The notes under the pieces were generated by a model. The model worked only from the letters and a program-made list of their open reading frames with translations, had not been told where the DNA came from and ran no database searches. A stretch of DNA of 59,219 bases from Clostridiales bacterium (lineage in GTDB: Bacteria > Bacillota > Clostridia > Oscillospirales > CAG-272): contig BLMO01000160.1 in the NCBI GenBank assembly GCA_011957885.1, positions 1 through 59,219 on the forward strand, given 5' to 3'. Below, in pieces: positions 6,994 to 15,754 of this stretch. The number at the start of each line of letters is the position of its first letter. Positions within the stretch are counted from its first letter, which is position 1. The position numbers and the translations under genes were made by a program.

Positions 6994-8487
6994 ATGCTGT
7001 ATTTTATGGGGGTAGATAACGGCGGCACCACGATTAAAGCTGCAATTTTTGATCAGACAGGACACGAAATTGCAGCCGCCTCACAAAATACCCCATTGCT
7101 TGTACCTTGTGAGGGCTTTAATGAACGGGATATGGAAACATTATGGGAAGCAACAGCGGCGACCATTCACAAGGCGATTCTAAAAAGCGGTATTCAGCCA
7201 TCCGAAATTGCAGGGGTTGGATGTACCGGCCACGGAAAAGGTTTGTATCTTTGGGGAAAGGATGATAAACCGGCATATCACGCTGTCGCGTCAACAGACC
7301 GCCGGGGTGCTCCCTATGTGGAGCGTTGGTATGGGAACGGTACTGCCGCCAAAGCAGAATCACTGGCGCTGCAGCCCGTAGTGGAAACACAGCCGGTTGC
7401 CATTCTTGCCTGGATGAAAGAACATCATCCAGAGATCCTCGAAAATACCCGCTGGATTTTTGAAGCAAAGGATTACATCCGTTTTATGCTGACAGGCAGG
7501 GCAATGGCAGAGGTGACCGATTATTCCGGCACATGTCTGATGAATCTGCAAACAAAAGAATTTGACAGGGAACTGCTGCGTTTGTTTGATCTGGAAGAGA
7601 TGTTTGACGCACTGCCGCCTCTTTGCCAATCCTATGAGCTGTGCGGAACCGTTACTGAGAAAGCAGCCAAAGATACAGGACTTGCCGCAGGAACACCGGT
7701 TTGCGGGGGGATGTTTGATATTGATGCCTGCGCAATCGCTCTGGATGTGAGCACGACGGAACGCCTTTGTATGATTACTGGTACATGGAGTATTAACGAA
7801 TACATCGCAAAAGAACCTGTTCCGACTGGGTCGTCTACTCATAATTCCATGTTCTGCATTCCCGGATACTATTTGATTGAAGAAAGCAGCCCTACTTCAT
7901 CCGGCAATCTGGAATGGTTCATACAGCATTTTGTTCCTGGAGCAGAGGATCCGAATGTTGATAAAAAAGCATTGTACCGTGAAATTGACAGGGAAGTGGA
8001 AGCGCTGTCTCCCGGGGACTGCAATATTATATTCCTGCCCTTTTTGTACGGCACATATAATGAAAAATGTGCCTCCTCCGCATTTATCGGTATGACCAAC
8101 TTTCACACGCGTGCACATATGCTCCGCGCCATTTTTGAGGGAGTCGGCTTCTCCCATCTGCATCACATTGAGGCGCTCCTTGCACATCGGAATCCACCTT
8201 CTGCTATCCGCATGGCGGGAGGAGCAACCAATTCTGATGTGTGGGTGCAAATATTTGCGGATATAACCGGTACACCAATTGAAGTTGTCAAAACCAAAGA
8301 ACCGGGGGCCCTTGGCTGCGCGATGGCTGCTGCCATTGCGGCAGGTGTATATCCGGATTATAAAACAGCCGCGGAAAATATGACAAAGGTATCTGCCATC
8401 ATTCATCCGAACAAAGAAAATACAGAAATTTACCGAAAAAAATATACACGGTTTTGCCGGCTGATAGAACTGCTCAGCCAGCAGTAA
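6994..8487 (+). CDS. FGGY-family carbohydrate kinase, probable L-xylulokinase
   Basis: FGGY kinases phosphorylate open-chain or keto sugars with ATP. The 497-residue product begins GVDNGGTTIKAAIFDQ (phosphate loop 1) and carries GCTGHGKGLYLWG near residue 80, close to L-xylulose kinases of the LyxK type. The catalytic Asp is in GGMFDIDACAI and the C-terminal ATP-binding motif is RMAGGATNSDVW. The start at 6994 has GAGGGGAA about ten bases upstream; an alternative start at 6973 would overlap the preceding stop as ATGA. The flanking epimerases make L-xylulose (or a close L-sugar) the best substrate guess. Confidence 0.85.
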   Translation: MLYFMGVDNGGTTIKAAIFDQTGHEIAAASQNTPLLVPCEGFNERDMETLWEATAATIHKAILKSGIQPSEIAGVGCTGHGKGLYLWGKDDKPAYHAVASTDRRGAPYVERWYGNGTAAKAESLALQPVVETQPVAILAWMKEHHPEILENTRWIFEAKDYIRFMLTGRAMAEVTDYSGTCLMNLQTKEFDRELLRLFDLEEMFDALPPLCQSYELCGTVTEKAAKDTGLAAGTPVCGGMFDIDACAIALDVSTTERLCMITGTWSINEYIAKEPVPTGSSTHNSMFCIPGYYLIEESSPTSSGNLEWFIQHFVPGAEDPNVDKKALYREIDREVEALSPGDCNIIFLPFLYGTYNEKCASSAFIGMTNFHTRAHMLRAIFEGVGFSHLHHIEALLAHRNPPSAIRMAGGATNSDVWVQIFADITGTPIEVVKTKEPGALGCAMAAAIAAGVYPDYKTAAENMTKVSAIIHPNKENTEIYRKKYTRFCRLIELLSQQ

Positions 8488-8515
8488 AAAATTGATTCAT
8501 TAAGGAGATAAAATT

Positions 8516-9208
8516 ATGTTGGAACAGTTGAAGGCGGAGGTTTTTGCCGCCAATATGTGCTTGCCGAAATACGGCTTGGTCACCTTTACCTGGGGAAATG
8601 TTTCCGGAATTGACAGGGAAAAGGGACTGGTAGTCATTAAACCCTCGGGCGTCAGCTATGAAGAGATGCGCGCAGAGGATATGGTTGTTGTTTCTCTGGA
8701 AGACGGGCATGTGGTAGAGGGAGAACTGAATCCTTCCTCCGATACCCCATCCCATTTGGAATTTTACCGCCATTTTCCTACAATTGGGGGCGTTGTACAC
8801 ACCCATTCCCGCTGGGCGACTTCGTGGGCACAGGCAGGGCGTGGAATTCCTGCTTACGGTACCACCCACGGCGATTATTTCTACGGGGAAATTCCGTGTA
8901 CCCGGAAAATGACCCCTGCGGAAATTGCAGATGCTTATGAAAAAAATACCGGATTGGTTGTTGTGGAAACATTCCATGACAAGGATCCGGCGCAGATCCC
9001 GGCAGTGCTGGTACACAGCCATGGTCCCTTTACCTGGGGAAAAGACGCTCATGAAGCGGTGCACAATGCCGTTGTACTGGAAGAACTGGCAATGATGGCG
9101 TTTTATACAGAACAAATGGGGCAAACTGCGCCTATGCAAAGGGAGCTTTTAGATAAGCACTTTTTGCGTAAGCACGGCGCAAATGCTTATTACGGACAGA
9201 AGAAATAA
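8516..9208 (+). CDS. L-ribulose-5-phosphate 4-epimerase (AraD/UlaF/SgbE family)
   Basis: This class II aldolase-like zinc enzyme converts L-ribulose 5-phosphate to D-xylulose 5-phosphate, which enters the pentose phosphate pathway. The 230 residues show the substrate-phosphate segments TWGNVSG and [10 protein letters not shown], zinc ligands in VHTHSRWA (His95, His97) and VLVHSHGPF, and the family motif [11 protein letters not shown] good ribosome site (AAGGAGA) precedes the ATG at 8516. It lies 28 bases after the kinase and closes the three-enzyme set. No 3-keto-L-gulonate-6-phosphate decarboxylase is present, so the route starts from L-xylulose rather than ascorbate within this window. Confidence 0.93.
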   Translation: MLEQLKAEVFAANMCLPKYGLVTFTWGNVSGIDREKGLVVIKPSGVSYEEMRAEDMVVVSLEDGHVVEGELNPSSDTPSHLEFYRHFPTIGGVVHTHSRWATSWAQAGRGIPAYGTTHGDYFYGEIPCTRKMTPAEIADAYEKNTGLVVVETFHDKDPAQIPAVLVHSHGPFTWGKDAHEAVHNAVVLEELAMMAFYTEQMGQTAPMQRELLDKHFLRKHGANAYYGQKK

Positions 9209-9233
9209 ATCAAGTTAAAGAGGGAAAGAGACA

Positions 9234-10598
9234 ATGGGATTTTGTAAGGATTTTTTATGGGGTGTAGGTACTTCCGCCTACCAGATCGAAGGAGCTGCTG
9301 CAGAGGATGGACGGGCTCCGTCCGTGTGGGATCAGTATTGCCATGAAGAAGGCGGTCATATTGCGTGCGGGCATACCGGCGATGTAGCGTGCGACCACTA
9401 TCACAGATATAAAGAAGATGTACAGCTTATGTGGGAGCTTGGAATCCGGTCTTATCGGTTTTCTCTTTCCTGGAGCAGAATTCTGCCGGACGGAATCGGC
9501 GCAGTAAATCAAAAGGGAATTGATTTTTATAACAATTTAATTGATGAATTGCTGAAAAATGGAATCACCCCCTGTATTACGTTGTTCCATTGGGATTATC
9601 CTTACGCATTGCAGAAGATGGGTGCATGGCTCAATCCGGAAAGTGCAGATTGGTTTGCATATTATACTGAGGTTGCTGCCAAGGCCTTCGGTGATCGGGT
9701 GAAGTGGTTTATTACGTTTAATGAACCCCAGTGCTTTTTGGGTATGGGATATTTCGACGGCTGCAATGCACCCGGAAAACGTCATGGGCTGGAAGATATG
9801 GCGCAGATGCTGCACAACATGTTTTTGGCGCATGGGAAGTCTGTGCTGGCAATTCGCAAGTATGTAAAGGACGCAAAAGTGGGATATGCGCCTACCTGCG
9901 GCGTAAACATGCCCCTTACAGACAGTGCGGAAGATATTGCAGCGGCACGGAAAAAATATTTAAGCGTGGACGCCAGTGCGTGGATTTGGAATGTGCCGCT
10001 TTGGAGTGACCCGGTAGTGCTCGGCAGATATCCGGAGGAGGATCCCTTCTTTGCAAAGCAGTTCCGGCAGTATCTGCCTGAAAATTATCAGGATGATATG
10101 AAAATTATTTGTCAGCCTTTGGATTTTTATGGGCAGAATATATATAACGGATCCCTATGGAAGGCTGACGAAAAAGGAGATCCGGTATGGGTGGCAAATC
10201 CCGTTGGAAGTCCGCGGACAGCCAACGGCTGGCCTGTCACGCCGGACGCTTTGTACTGGGGACCGAAGTTTTTGTATGAACGGTATAAGTTGCCCATCAT
10301 GATTACAGAAAACGGTTTGTCCTGCCATGATGCAGTGTCATTGGATGGTAAGGTGCACGATCCGAACCGGATTGATTTTACCCACCGGTATCTGCGTTCC
10401 TTAAAGCGCGCGGCAGAGGAGGGCGTTGATATTATCGGATATTATCACTGGTCCCTTCTGGATAATTTTGAGTGGGGCGCAGGATATACGGAGCGGTTTG
10501 GCTTGGTATATGTGGATTATGCAACCCAAGAGCGGATTAAGAAGGATTCTTTTGCTTGGTATAAATCTGTCATTCAGGAGAATGGGGAATCTTTATAA
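9234..10598 (+). CDS. glycoside hydrolase family 1 beta-glucosidase
   Basis: GH1 enzymes cleave beta-glucosides or phospho-beta-glucosides with retention. The 454-residue protein is of normal length, with the N-terminal signature FLWGVGTSAYQIEGAA, acid/base Glu164 in TFNEP and nucleophile Glu359 in ITENG. The closing YHWSLLDNFEW and YTERFGLVYVD belong to the aglycone/glucose site. There is no signal peptide, so it works on imported disaccharides. It sits 25 bases after the 4-epimerase in the same run. The glucose-site Glu/Trp of EWGAGY suggests free rather than phosphorylated glucosides, though this is a weak guide. Confidence 0.93.
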   Translation: MGFCKDFLWGVGTSAYQIEGAAAEDGRAPSVWDQYCHEEGGHIACGHTGDVACDHYHRYKEDVQLMWELGIRSYRFSLSWSRILPDGIGAVNQKGIDFYNNLIDELLKNGITPCITLFHWDYPYALQKMGAWLNPESADWFAYYTEVAAKAFGDRVKWFITFNEPQCFLGMGYFDGCNAPGKRHGLEDMAQMLHNMFLAHGKSVLAIRKYVKDAKVGYAPTCGVNMPLTDSAEDIAAARKKYLSVDASAWIWNVPLWSDPVVLGRYPEEDPFFAKQFRQYLPENYQDDMKIICQPLDFYGQNIYNGSLWKADEKGDPVWVANPVGSPRTANGWPVTPDALYWGPKFLYERYKLPIMITENGLSCHDAVSLDGKVHDPNRIDFTHRYLRSLKRAAEEGVDIIGYYHWSLLDNFEWGAGYTERFGLVYVDYATQERIKKDSFAWYKSVIQENGESL

Positions 10599-10619
10599 AA
10601 CAAACAGGGAGATCGCAAT

Positions 10620-11165
10620 ATGAGAAAAACGGCAATGGCAACTTGTCTGGTTCTGCTGGTGTGTCTGCTGGCCGGATGCCAGGAAAAAATGGCAGATGAA
10701 CAGGAAACAAGTGCTTCTTTCCACATTCAAACAACCACTTTAAATGGGGATGTATTTACCTCTGCCGATATTGCGGAAAACAAACTCACCGTTATGAATG
10801 TGTGGGCTACGTGGTGCCCGCCCTGTGTGGCAGAGCTGCCCCATCTCCAAAAAATCAGTGAAGCGTTTCAGGATGAAGGCGTTGCGGTAATTGGTGTACT
10901 TCAGGACGGTGTTACAGAGCTTGGCAAAAGGGACGATGAAGCGATAGAGTCGGCAAATGCACTGTTGGCTGAAGCGGGCGCAGAGTATCCGATCCTTTTA
11001 CCGGATGATACCTTGCAGCAAACTTTTATCCGAACCATGCAATATTTTCCCACCACGTTCTTTTTGGATGGGGAGGGAAATTTGATTCAAAGAGTGGAAG
11101 GTGCACGGGATTATGAAGGCTGGAGCGAACTCATCCAGAAGGCATTGGAAGAAGTGGACGAATAA
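10620..11165 (+). CDS. TlpA-like thioredoxin-fold lipoprotein
   Basis: This membrane-anchored extracellular thiol-disulfide oxidoreductase is probably a reductant carrier outside the cell. A signal peptide ends in lipobox LLAGC (Cys20). The thioredoxin domain has the active site WCPPC (Cys66, Cys69) after NVWAT, and the cis-Pro region YFPTTFFLDGEGN. It is 181 residues, the usual length. The ribosome site AGGGAG precedes the start at 10620. The next two genes (a small CxxC membrane protein and a NapH-like ferredoxin) overlap or abut it, so this is probably one redox unit moving electrons across the membrane. It is not obviously tied to the sugar enzymes upstream. Confidence 0.9.
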   Translation: MRKTAMATCLVLLVCLLAGCQEKMADEQETSASFHIQTTTLNGDVFTSADIAENKLTVMNVWATWCPPCVAELPHLQKISEAFQDEGVAVIGVLQDGVTELGKRDDEAIESANALLAEAGAEYPILLPDDTLQQTFIRTMQYFPTTFFLDGEGNLIQRVEGARDYEGWSELIQKALEEVDE

Positions 11166-11298
11166 AATTTTTATTTGGCAGATTCTGCTTTTGACAGCAG
11201 GGGGTCTTGCAATTTTGGCGGGAATTTATCGTGAGGAAGTACGTACGGTACTGATGAAAGCAATTTATATATGTCTGGAGTGTATCGGAATTGGCTAA
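11113..11298 (+). CDS. small CxxC membrane protein (CD1871A family)
   Basis: This single-span protein of about 60 residues ends in CLECIGIG, the conserved CxxC tail of the CD1871A family that accompanies NapH-like ferredoxins in clostridia. The recognisable family part starts at NKIFIWQILLL (from about 11161), followed by AGIYREEV. The reading frame is open further upstream and overlaps the end of the TlpA gene; the ATG at 11113 (or GTG at 11101) is the only ordinary start, so translation is probably coupled. Its last bases overlap the TTG start of the next gene. The exact N terminus is uncertain. Confidence 0.7.
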   Translation: MKAGANSSRRHWKKWTNKIFIWQILLLTAGGLAILAGIYREEVRTVLMKAIYICLECIGIG

Positions 11299-12163
11299 AT
11301 GGCCCATTGGTTTCAGAAAAACGGTGCAGAGTGTATGGACGGTTCTGACGAACGGATATATTATAGGATTTTTTAAAGGAAAGATTTATACCGGAAATTT
11401 GAAAAACATGTGCGTTCCCGGGCTGAACTGTTATTCCTGCCCGGGAAGCCTTGGCTCCTGTCCTATAGGATCCCTTCAGGCTGTGCTTGGCAGTGCAAAA
11501 TATAAGTTTTCCTTTTATCTGCTTGGATTCTTTTTGCTGGTAGGAACCCTGTTCGGCAGACTCGTATGCGGATTCCTTTGTCCGTTTGGGTTGATTCAGG
11601 AGCTTTTATATAAAATACCGTTTGTGAAGAAAATTAAAACTTTCCGGCTAGACCGACCGCTGCGGTGGTTGAAGTATATCATTTTAGCAGTGTTTGTGAT
11701 TCTGCTGCCGCTGTTTATTGTGGATGCAGCTGGCACAGGCTCGCCGTGGTTTTGCAAATGGATTTGTCCTGCCGGCACATTGGAGGGCGGCATCCCCCTG
11801 ATTTCCGCCAGTCCTGCCCTGCAGGGAGTGATCGGGTTTCTGTTTCACTGGAAGCTTGCTATACTGCTGATTACCGTTCTGTTATCCATATTGATTTATC
11901 GTCCGTTTTGTAAGTACATTTGTCCCCTTGGTGCAATTTATGCCCTGTTCAATAAGGTTTCTGTTTACAGATATCATGTGGATCGGGAAAAATGCACCAG
12001 CTGCGGAAAATGTGAAAAAGTATGTCCCATGCAGATCAGTCCTGTCCGGGAAACGAATCATCTGGAGTGCATTCGCTGCGGTGGATGTAAAGAAATTTGT
12101 TCCAGTGGTGCGATTACTTCCGGCTTTTCACTTGGAAGTAAGAATAAAGGGAAGAAATCCTGA
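11291..12163 (+). CDS. NapH/MauN-like membrane 4Fe-4S protein
   Basis: This integral membrane iron-sulphur protein is likely to pass electrons from quinol or ferredoxin to the adjacent thiol proteins. About five hydrophobic segments are seen. Cys-rich loops are CVPGLNCYSCPGSLGSCPIG (residues 38-57), CGFLCPFG and CKWICPAG, then CKYICPLG. The C terminus has two classical [4Fe-4S] sets, CTSCGKCEKVCPM and CIRCGGCKEIC. The TTG start at 11291 overlaps the stop of the CxxC gene; no ATG near the expected N terminus is in frame. The stop codon lies inside the terminator stem. It is the last gene of the run that begins at 6155. Confidence 0.88.
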   Translation: MAKWPIGFRKTVQSVWTVLTNGYIIGFFKGKIYTGNLKNMCVPGLNCYSCPGSLGSCPIGSLQAVLGSAKYKFSFYLLGFFLLVGTLFGRLVCGFLCPFGLIQELLYKIPFVKKIKTFRLDRPLRWLKYIILAVFVILLPLFIVDAAGTGSPWFCKWICPAGTLEGGIPLISASPALQGVIGFLFHWKLAILLITVLLSILIYRPFCKYICPLGAIYALFNKVSVYRYHVDREKCTSCGKCEKVCPMQISPVRETNHLECIRCGGCKEICSSGAITSGFSLGSKNKGKKS

Positions 12164-12188
12164 AGTTCAGGATTTCTTCCCTTTATTT
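12144..12188 (+). terminator. terminator of the 6155-12163 operon
   Basis: An almost perfect inverted repeat with arms of about 22 bases (left arm contains GGGAAGAAATCCTGAA, right arm TTCAGGATTTCTTCCC). It includes the stop of the NapH-like gene. It has AT-rich ends on both sides and could work in both directions. Confidence 0.8.
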
Positions 12189-12215
12189 GACATTAGGAGC
12201 AAATCGTGGTATACT
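12187..12215 (+). promoter_or_regulatory. promoter of the flippase-like gene
   Basis: TTGACA (12187-12192), a 17-base spacer and TATACT (12210-12215). Its -35 box overlaps the foot of the preceding terminator. Confidence 0.8.
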
Positions 12216-12254
12216 TGTGCGTATGTTCTAATGAAGAAGAGGAAAAGGTGTAAA

Positions 12255-13766
12255 ATGCAGGGCGGAAGGTCAGTTGTAAAAAATGTTGTGTTTGGATTCG
12301 GTTCCAAATTGATTGTGCTTGTGTTTGGACTCGTTATTCCACAGCTTTTGATAAAATCCTTTGGATCGGAAGTCAATGGGCTATTGAGTACGGTAACGCA
12401 GATATACACATATATTGCGCTGTTGGAAGCGGGAATCGGCACCGCTACGGTAAATGCGTTGTACAGACCGTTGGACGCGGGAGACAAAAATGCCGCCAGC
12501 AATGTAATTTCTGCTGCCCGCCGGTATTTCCGGGAAATAACCGTGCTTTATTTTGGCGCGGTGGTTTTATTTGCCGCGATTTACCCATGGTGCGTATCTT
12601 CCGATATCAGCAAATGGACTATATTTTGGGTAGTGTTTCTACAAGGTATGACGGGATGCGTTTCTTACTATTTCTGTGCAGTGTACAATCAGCTTTTAGA
12701 GGCGGATGCACATCGGTATGTAACGGAAAATGTGGAGCTGTTAGCGTATGTGCTGACCTCTGTTTCAAAAATTCTATTGATTTCCGCAGGTTTTAATGTT
12801 ATCAGTGTTCAGATTGCCAATTTTGTTATGGTAATTGTGAAGGTAGCCGTTACTTATGCTTACTGTAAGAAAAAATATCCCTGGATTGTGTATAAGAAAG
12901 ACGCAGACAAAAATCTGCTGGAGCAGCGGGGTGCATTTATCATTCATGAGGTTTCTACTGCTATTTTTTCCAACACAGATGTATTTATTATTTCAACCTT
13001 CTGCGGATTTGCACTTTCCAGTGTATATGGAGTATACAATTTAGTGTTCACTTCTTTGAACACTCTGGTAAGTACTGCAAACGGTGGGCTTGGCTTTTTA
13101 CTTGGTCAGAATCATTATAAGGATCATAAGAAATTTCTGCTTCTGTATGAGACATATGATGCAATTTACACCGGGGTGGTGTTTGTTGTATTTAGCATTG
13201 CATATATATTGACGATTCCTTTTGTAGCGCTGTATACAAAGGATATTACTGATACAAATTATATTCTTCCGTATATTCCGCTGCTGTTTGCGCTGATCAA
13301 TATTATGTCCGGTACGCGCATGGTAGCAGCACGTCTTATCAACGTTACAGGAAATGCGCGCAGAACCCAGGCAAGAAGTATTGCAGAGTCGGTTATCAAT
13401 TTAGTTTCTTCCTTGATTCTGGTACAATTTTTCGGGATTTACGGCGTACTTGCCGGTACAGTATTGGCGCTGCTGTATCGAATGAATGATATGCTTATTT
13501 TTGCCAGCCGCCATGTTTTGAAACGGAAAGTAATAGAAGGATATAAAAACGTCATTATCAACGGTGTAATCTTTGCAGGAATTGTGCTCATCAATGAACG
13601 CATTACGCTGCACGTGAACAGCTATGGCTCTTTTGTGGTGCATGGTATTGTGGTTTCTGTTATTGTTGCAGCAGTGTATCTTCTTGTCAATTGCCTATGC
13701 AATGTGCGGCTGCTGAAAAATCTGAAGTCAGTTTGGCAGGAACGTAAGAAGCCGGTGGAACAGTAA
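12255..13766 (+). CDS. polysaccharide (Wzx-like) flippase family membrane protein
   Basis: MOP-superfamily transporters of this type flip lipid-linked oligosaccharides across the membrane. The 503-residue product has about 12-14 hydrophobic segments, beginning VVKNVVFGFGSKLIVLVFGL and with the family-typical early sequence LIKSFGSEVNGLLSTVTQIY, then YIALLEAGIGTATV. The start at 12255 follows AGGAAAAGG; a longer frame upstream runs back through the terminator and is rejected. No glycosyltransferases are adjacent, so it may be an orphan member. The exact substrate cannot be read from sequence. Confidence 0.85.
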   Translation: MQGGRSVVKNVVFGFGSKLIVLVFGLVIPQLLIKSFGSEVNGLLSTVTQIYTYIALLEAGIGTATVNALYRPLDAGDKNAASNVISAARRYFREITVLYFGAVVLFAAIYPWCVSSDISKWTIFWVVFLQGMTGCVSYYFCAVYNQLLEADAHRYVTENVELLAYVLTSVSKILLISAGFNVISVQIANFVMVIVKVAVTYAYCKKKYPWIVYKKDADKNLLEQRGAFIIHEVSTAIFSNTDVFIISTFCGFALSSVYGVYNLVFTSLNTLVSTANGGLGFLLGQNHYKDHKKFLLLYETYDAIYTGVVFVVFSIAYILTIPFVALYTKDITDTNYILPYIPLLFALINIMSGTRMVAARLINVTGNARRTQARSIAESVINLVSSLILVQFFGIYGVLAGTVLALLYRMNDMLIFASRHVLKRKVIEGYKNVIINGVIFAGIVLINERITLHVNSYGSFVVHGIVVSVIVAAVYLLVNCLCNVRLLKNLKSVWQERKKPVEQ

Positions 13767-13815
13767 ATCACAAGCTGTTTACAAGCCATTTCGGAGCTTC
13801 AAATATAAAAGAACA

Positions 13816-14307
13816 TTATCTTTTCACAGATTGTACAACGTGCTGAACACGCTCTGTAACGGAACGCTTGAAATTTATCAATTTATGAGAATATTTAGAA
13901 TCCATGCAAGAACTATTGATAATGAAATCTGCTGTTGCACGATTGTTTGCAATGGGGATATCATAAACCTGTGCAATTCTCAATAAGGCTTTCACATCGG
14001 GATCATGGGGCTGTGCAGTCAGAGGATCGGAAAAGAATATAACAACATCAATTTTCCCGTCTACAATACGAGCGCCGATCTGTTGGTCTCCTCCAAGCGG
14101 GCCGCTGTTGAATGCACGGACAGGCAAGCCTGTCATTTCTGAAATAACCGTGGCGGTTGTTCCTGTTCCAACTAAAAAATGATGTTCCAGGCTTTTCCTG
14201 TTCTGGAGACACCAATCTATCATTTCCGGCTTCATATTGTCATGTGCGATCAAAGCGATATTTTTTTGAGCCGGCATTTCGTGAATCGTATAGTTTTTTT
14301 CCTGCAT
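13816..14307 (-). CDS. mgsA: methylglyoxal synthase
   Basis: It converts dihydroxyacetone phosphate to methylglyoxal and phosphate, a bypass that relieves sugar-phosphate build-up. The product is 163 residues. The family sequence runs NIALIAHDNMKPEMIDW, then FLVGTGTTATVI and the phosphate-binding SGPLGGDQQIGARI. The catalytic Asp is in VIFFSDPLTAQPHDPDV, and NNRATADFII closes the domain. The start at 14307 follows AAAGGATGG. The last 25 residues are a basic tail. It has its own promoter and a terminator-like hairpin in the leader. Confidence 0.95.
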   Translation of the reverse strand: MQEKNYTIHEMPAQKNIALIAHDNMKPEMIDWCLQNRKSLEHHFLVGTGTTATVISEMTGLPVRAFNSGPLGGDQQIGARIVDGKIDVVIFFSDPLTAQPHDPDVKALLRIAQVYDIPIANNRATADFIINSSCMDSKYSHKLINFKRSVTERVQHVVQSVKR

Positions 14308-14330
14308 AGTATTGAACCATCCTTTTAATA

Positions 14331-14364
14331 AAACAAAAATAGGCAATAGCCAGCGCCATTGCCT
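14331..14364 (-). terminator. terminator-like hairpin in the mgsA leader
   Basis: On the minus strand AGGCAATGGC, loop GCTG and GCTATTGCCT make a ten-pair stem followed by ATTTTTGTTT. It lies between the mgsA promoter and the mgsA start, not between dinB and that promoter. Confidence 0.7.
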
Positions 14365-14376
14365 CTCTTTGATAAA

Positions 14377-14405
14377 ATTTTATCACACTATCATAGTTTT
14401 GTCAA
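14377..14405 (-). promoter_or_regulatory. mgsA promoter
   Basis: Read on the minus strand: TTGACA (14405-14400), a 17-base spacer and TAAAAT (14382-14377). The predicted start point is about six bases before the hairpin at 14364. Confidence 0.7.
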
Positions 14406-14477
14406 TAGACAAGAGAAAATCGTCACGGAAATCAATTTTCATACGATACACACTACCTTAGTTGAAATCTATGATTT

Positions 14478-15722
14478 TTACTCCTTTATCAGAAAAGAAT
14501 TGTCTGCGTGAAGGGAATCACAGTGGAGATCCAATTGAGAAAGAGAAGGATCGGACAACATGACCCCGCGGCGCAGAGAAAGAGTTCCAAATCGTCTGCG
14601 CAGGTTGTCCGCTGTTTCCTCCAACATTTCCTGCCTTTGTACTTTTGAAATGTCAGAAAAAAACGACATTTGCTCCGTTTCAGGTGACAGCAGGTCGCAT
14701 GCCCGCACGCCCAAACTGCGGATCGGATTGCCGGTTCGATTGCTGCAGACCAATGCATATGCTTTTTTAAAAAGGGAAGATGCCGTTCGGTTTGGGATAG
14801 ACAGAGCCCCCTGCCGTTCTATCCAGTGGAGATTGTTGTCACGGATTCCGACCTGCACTGTTTTACATATAAAACCGCATTCCCGCATGCGGGCAGACAC
14901 GCACTCGCAAAGGGAATACAAAACAATACGAATGCTTTCATCGGAAATCAAATCATGACTTGTAGTTGTGCTGTTTCCGATAGATTTTACAAGAGATTTT
15001 GCTCCGATATTGCTGACTGGGGAAGTGTCCAGCCCATTGGCAAACATCCATAGCATTCGTCCGTTTTTGCCCAGAAGGGATTCTAAAAATGTAACGTCGG
15101 ACTGTGCAAGAGCCCCGATGGTTTCAATACCACATCGACGCAGTCTGGATCGTGTGGAAGCACCAACATACAACAATTCGCTGACGGGAAGCGGCCACAC
15201 AATTTCTTTGAAGTTTTTCCGCCGGATGACAGTAGTTGCATCCGGCTTTTTTAGATCGGAACCAAGTTTTGCAAAGATTTTATTATAGGAAACACCAATG
15301 CTGACAGTGAGTCCCAGTTCGCTTTTTATACGCCGACGAATGGTATCGGCAATTGTTTGTCCGTTGCCAAACAGAGATGCACTACTGGATACATCCAGCC
15401 AGCATTCATCCAATCCGAAGCTTTCTACCTGGTCGGTATACTCACTGTAAATTTCGCGGGCAAGCTTCGAGAATTTCATATATTCGTCATGATGCGGTGG
15501 AATGAATACAATATCCTTGCATTTTTGCTTTGCCATCCATAGCGGATTGCCTGTTTTGACCCCACATCGTTTTGCAGCTTCATTTTTTGCTAATACAATT
15601 CCATGACGCGCCTCCCGATCTCCTGCAACAGCTATCGGCACGTTTCGAAGCTGTGGGTGATGCAGGCATTCCACAGAAGCATAAAAATTATTTAAGTCAG
15701 AATGGAGAATCGTTCGTTCCAA
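14478..15722 (-). CDS. dinB: Y-family DNA polymerase IV
   Basis: This error-prone polymerase copies past DNA lesions. The 414-residue protein begins ILHSDLNNFYASVEC with the first catalytic Asp. It continues with the Y-family motif QVESFGLDECWLDVSSS carrying the other acidic residues, then SIGVSYNKIFAKLGSDLKKP and the thumb and little-finger regions. It starts with TTG at 15722, chosen because GGGAGG lies eight bases upstream and no ATG fits. A Firmicute LexA box covers the predicted transcription start, so SOS control is likely. Confidence 0.95.
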   Translation of the reverse strand: MERTILHSDLNNFYASVECLHHPQLRNVPIAVAGDREARHGIVLAKNEAAKRCGVKTGNPLWMAKQKCKDIVFIPPHHDEYMKFSKLAREIYSEYTDQVESFGLDECWLDVSSSASLFGNGQTIADTIRRRIKSELGLTVSIGVSYNKIFAKLGSDLKKPDATTVIRRKNFKEIVWPLPVSELLYVGASTRSRLRRCGIETIGALAQSDVTFLESLLGKNGRMLWMFANGLDTSPVSNIGAKSLVKSIGNSTTTSHDLISDESIRIVLYSLCECVSARMRECGFICKTVQVGIRDNNLHWIERQGALSIPNRTASSLFKKAYALVCSNRTGNPIRSLGVRACDLLSPETEQMSFFSDISKVQRQEMLEETADNLRRRFGTLSLRRGVMLSDPSLSQLDLHCDSLHADNSFLIKE

Positions 15723-15735
15723 ATTTCTCGCCTCC

Positions 15736-15749
15736 CGAACAAATGTTCG
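15736..15749 (-). promoter_or_regulatory. LexA (SOS) operator of dinB
   Basis: CGAACAAATGTTCG is a perfect palindrome that fits the Bacillus-type LexA consensus CGAACRNRYGTTYG. It lies at the predicted transcription start of dinB and directly before its ribosome site. Confidence 0.9.
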
Positions 15750-15754
15750 TATTT

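Noticed and set aside
11928..12254. N-terminal extension of the flippase-like protein
   Set aside because: It overlaps the end of the ferredoxin-like gene and the terminator and precedes the promoter; the ATG at 12255 has the ribosome site.
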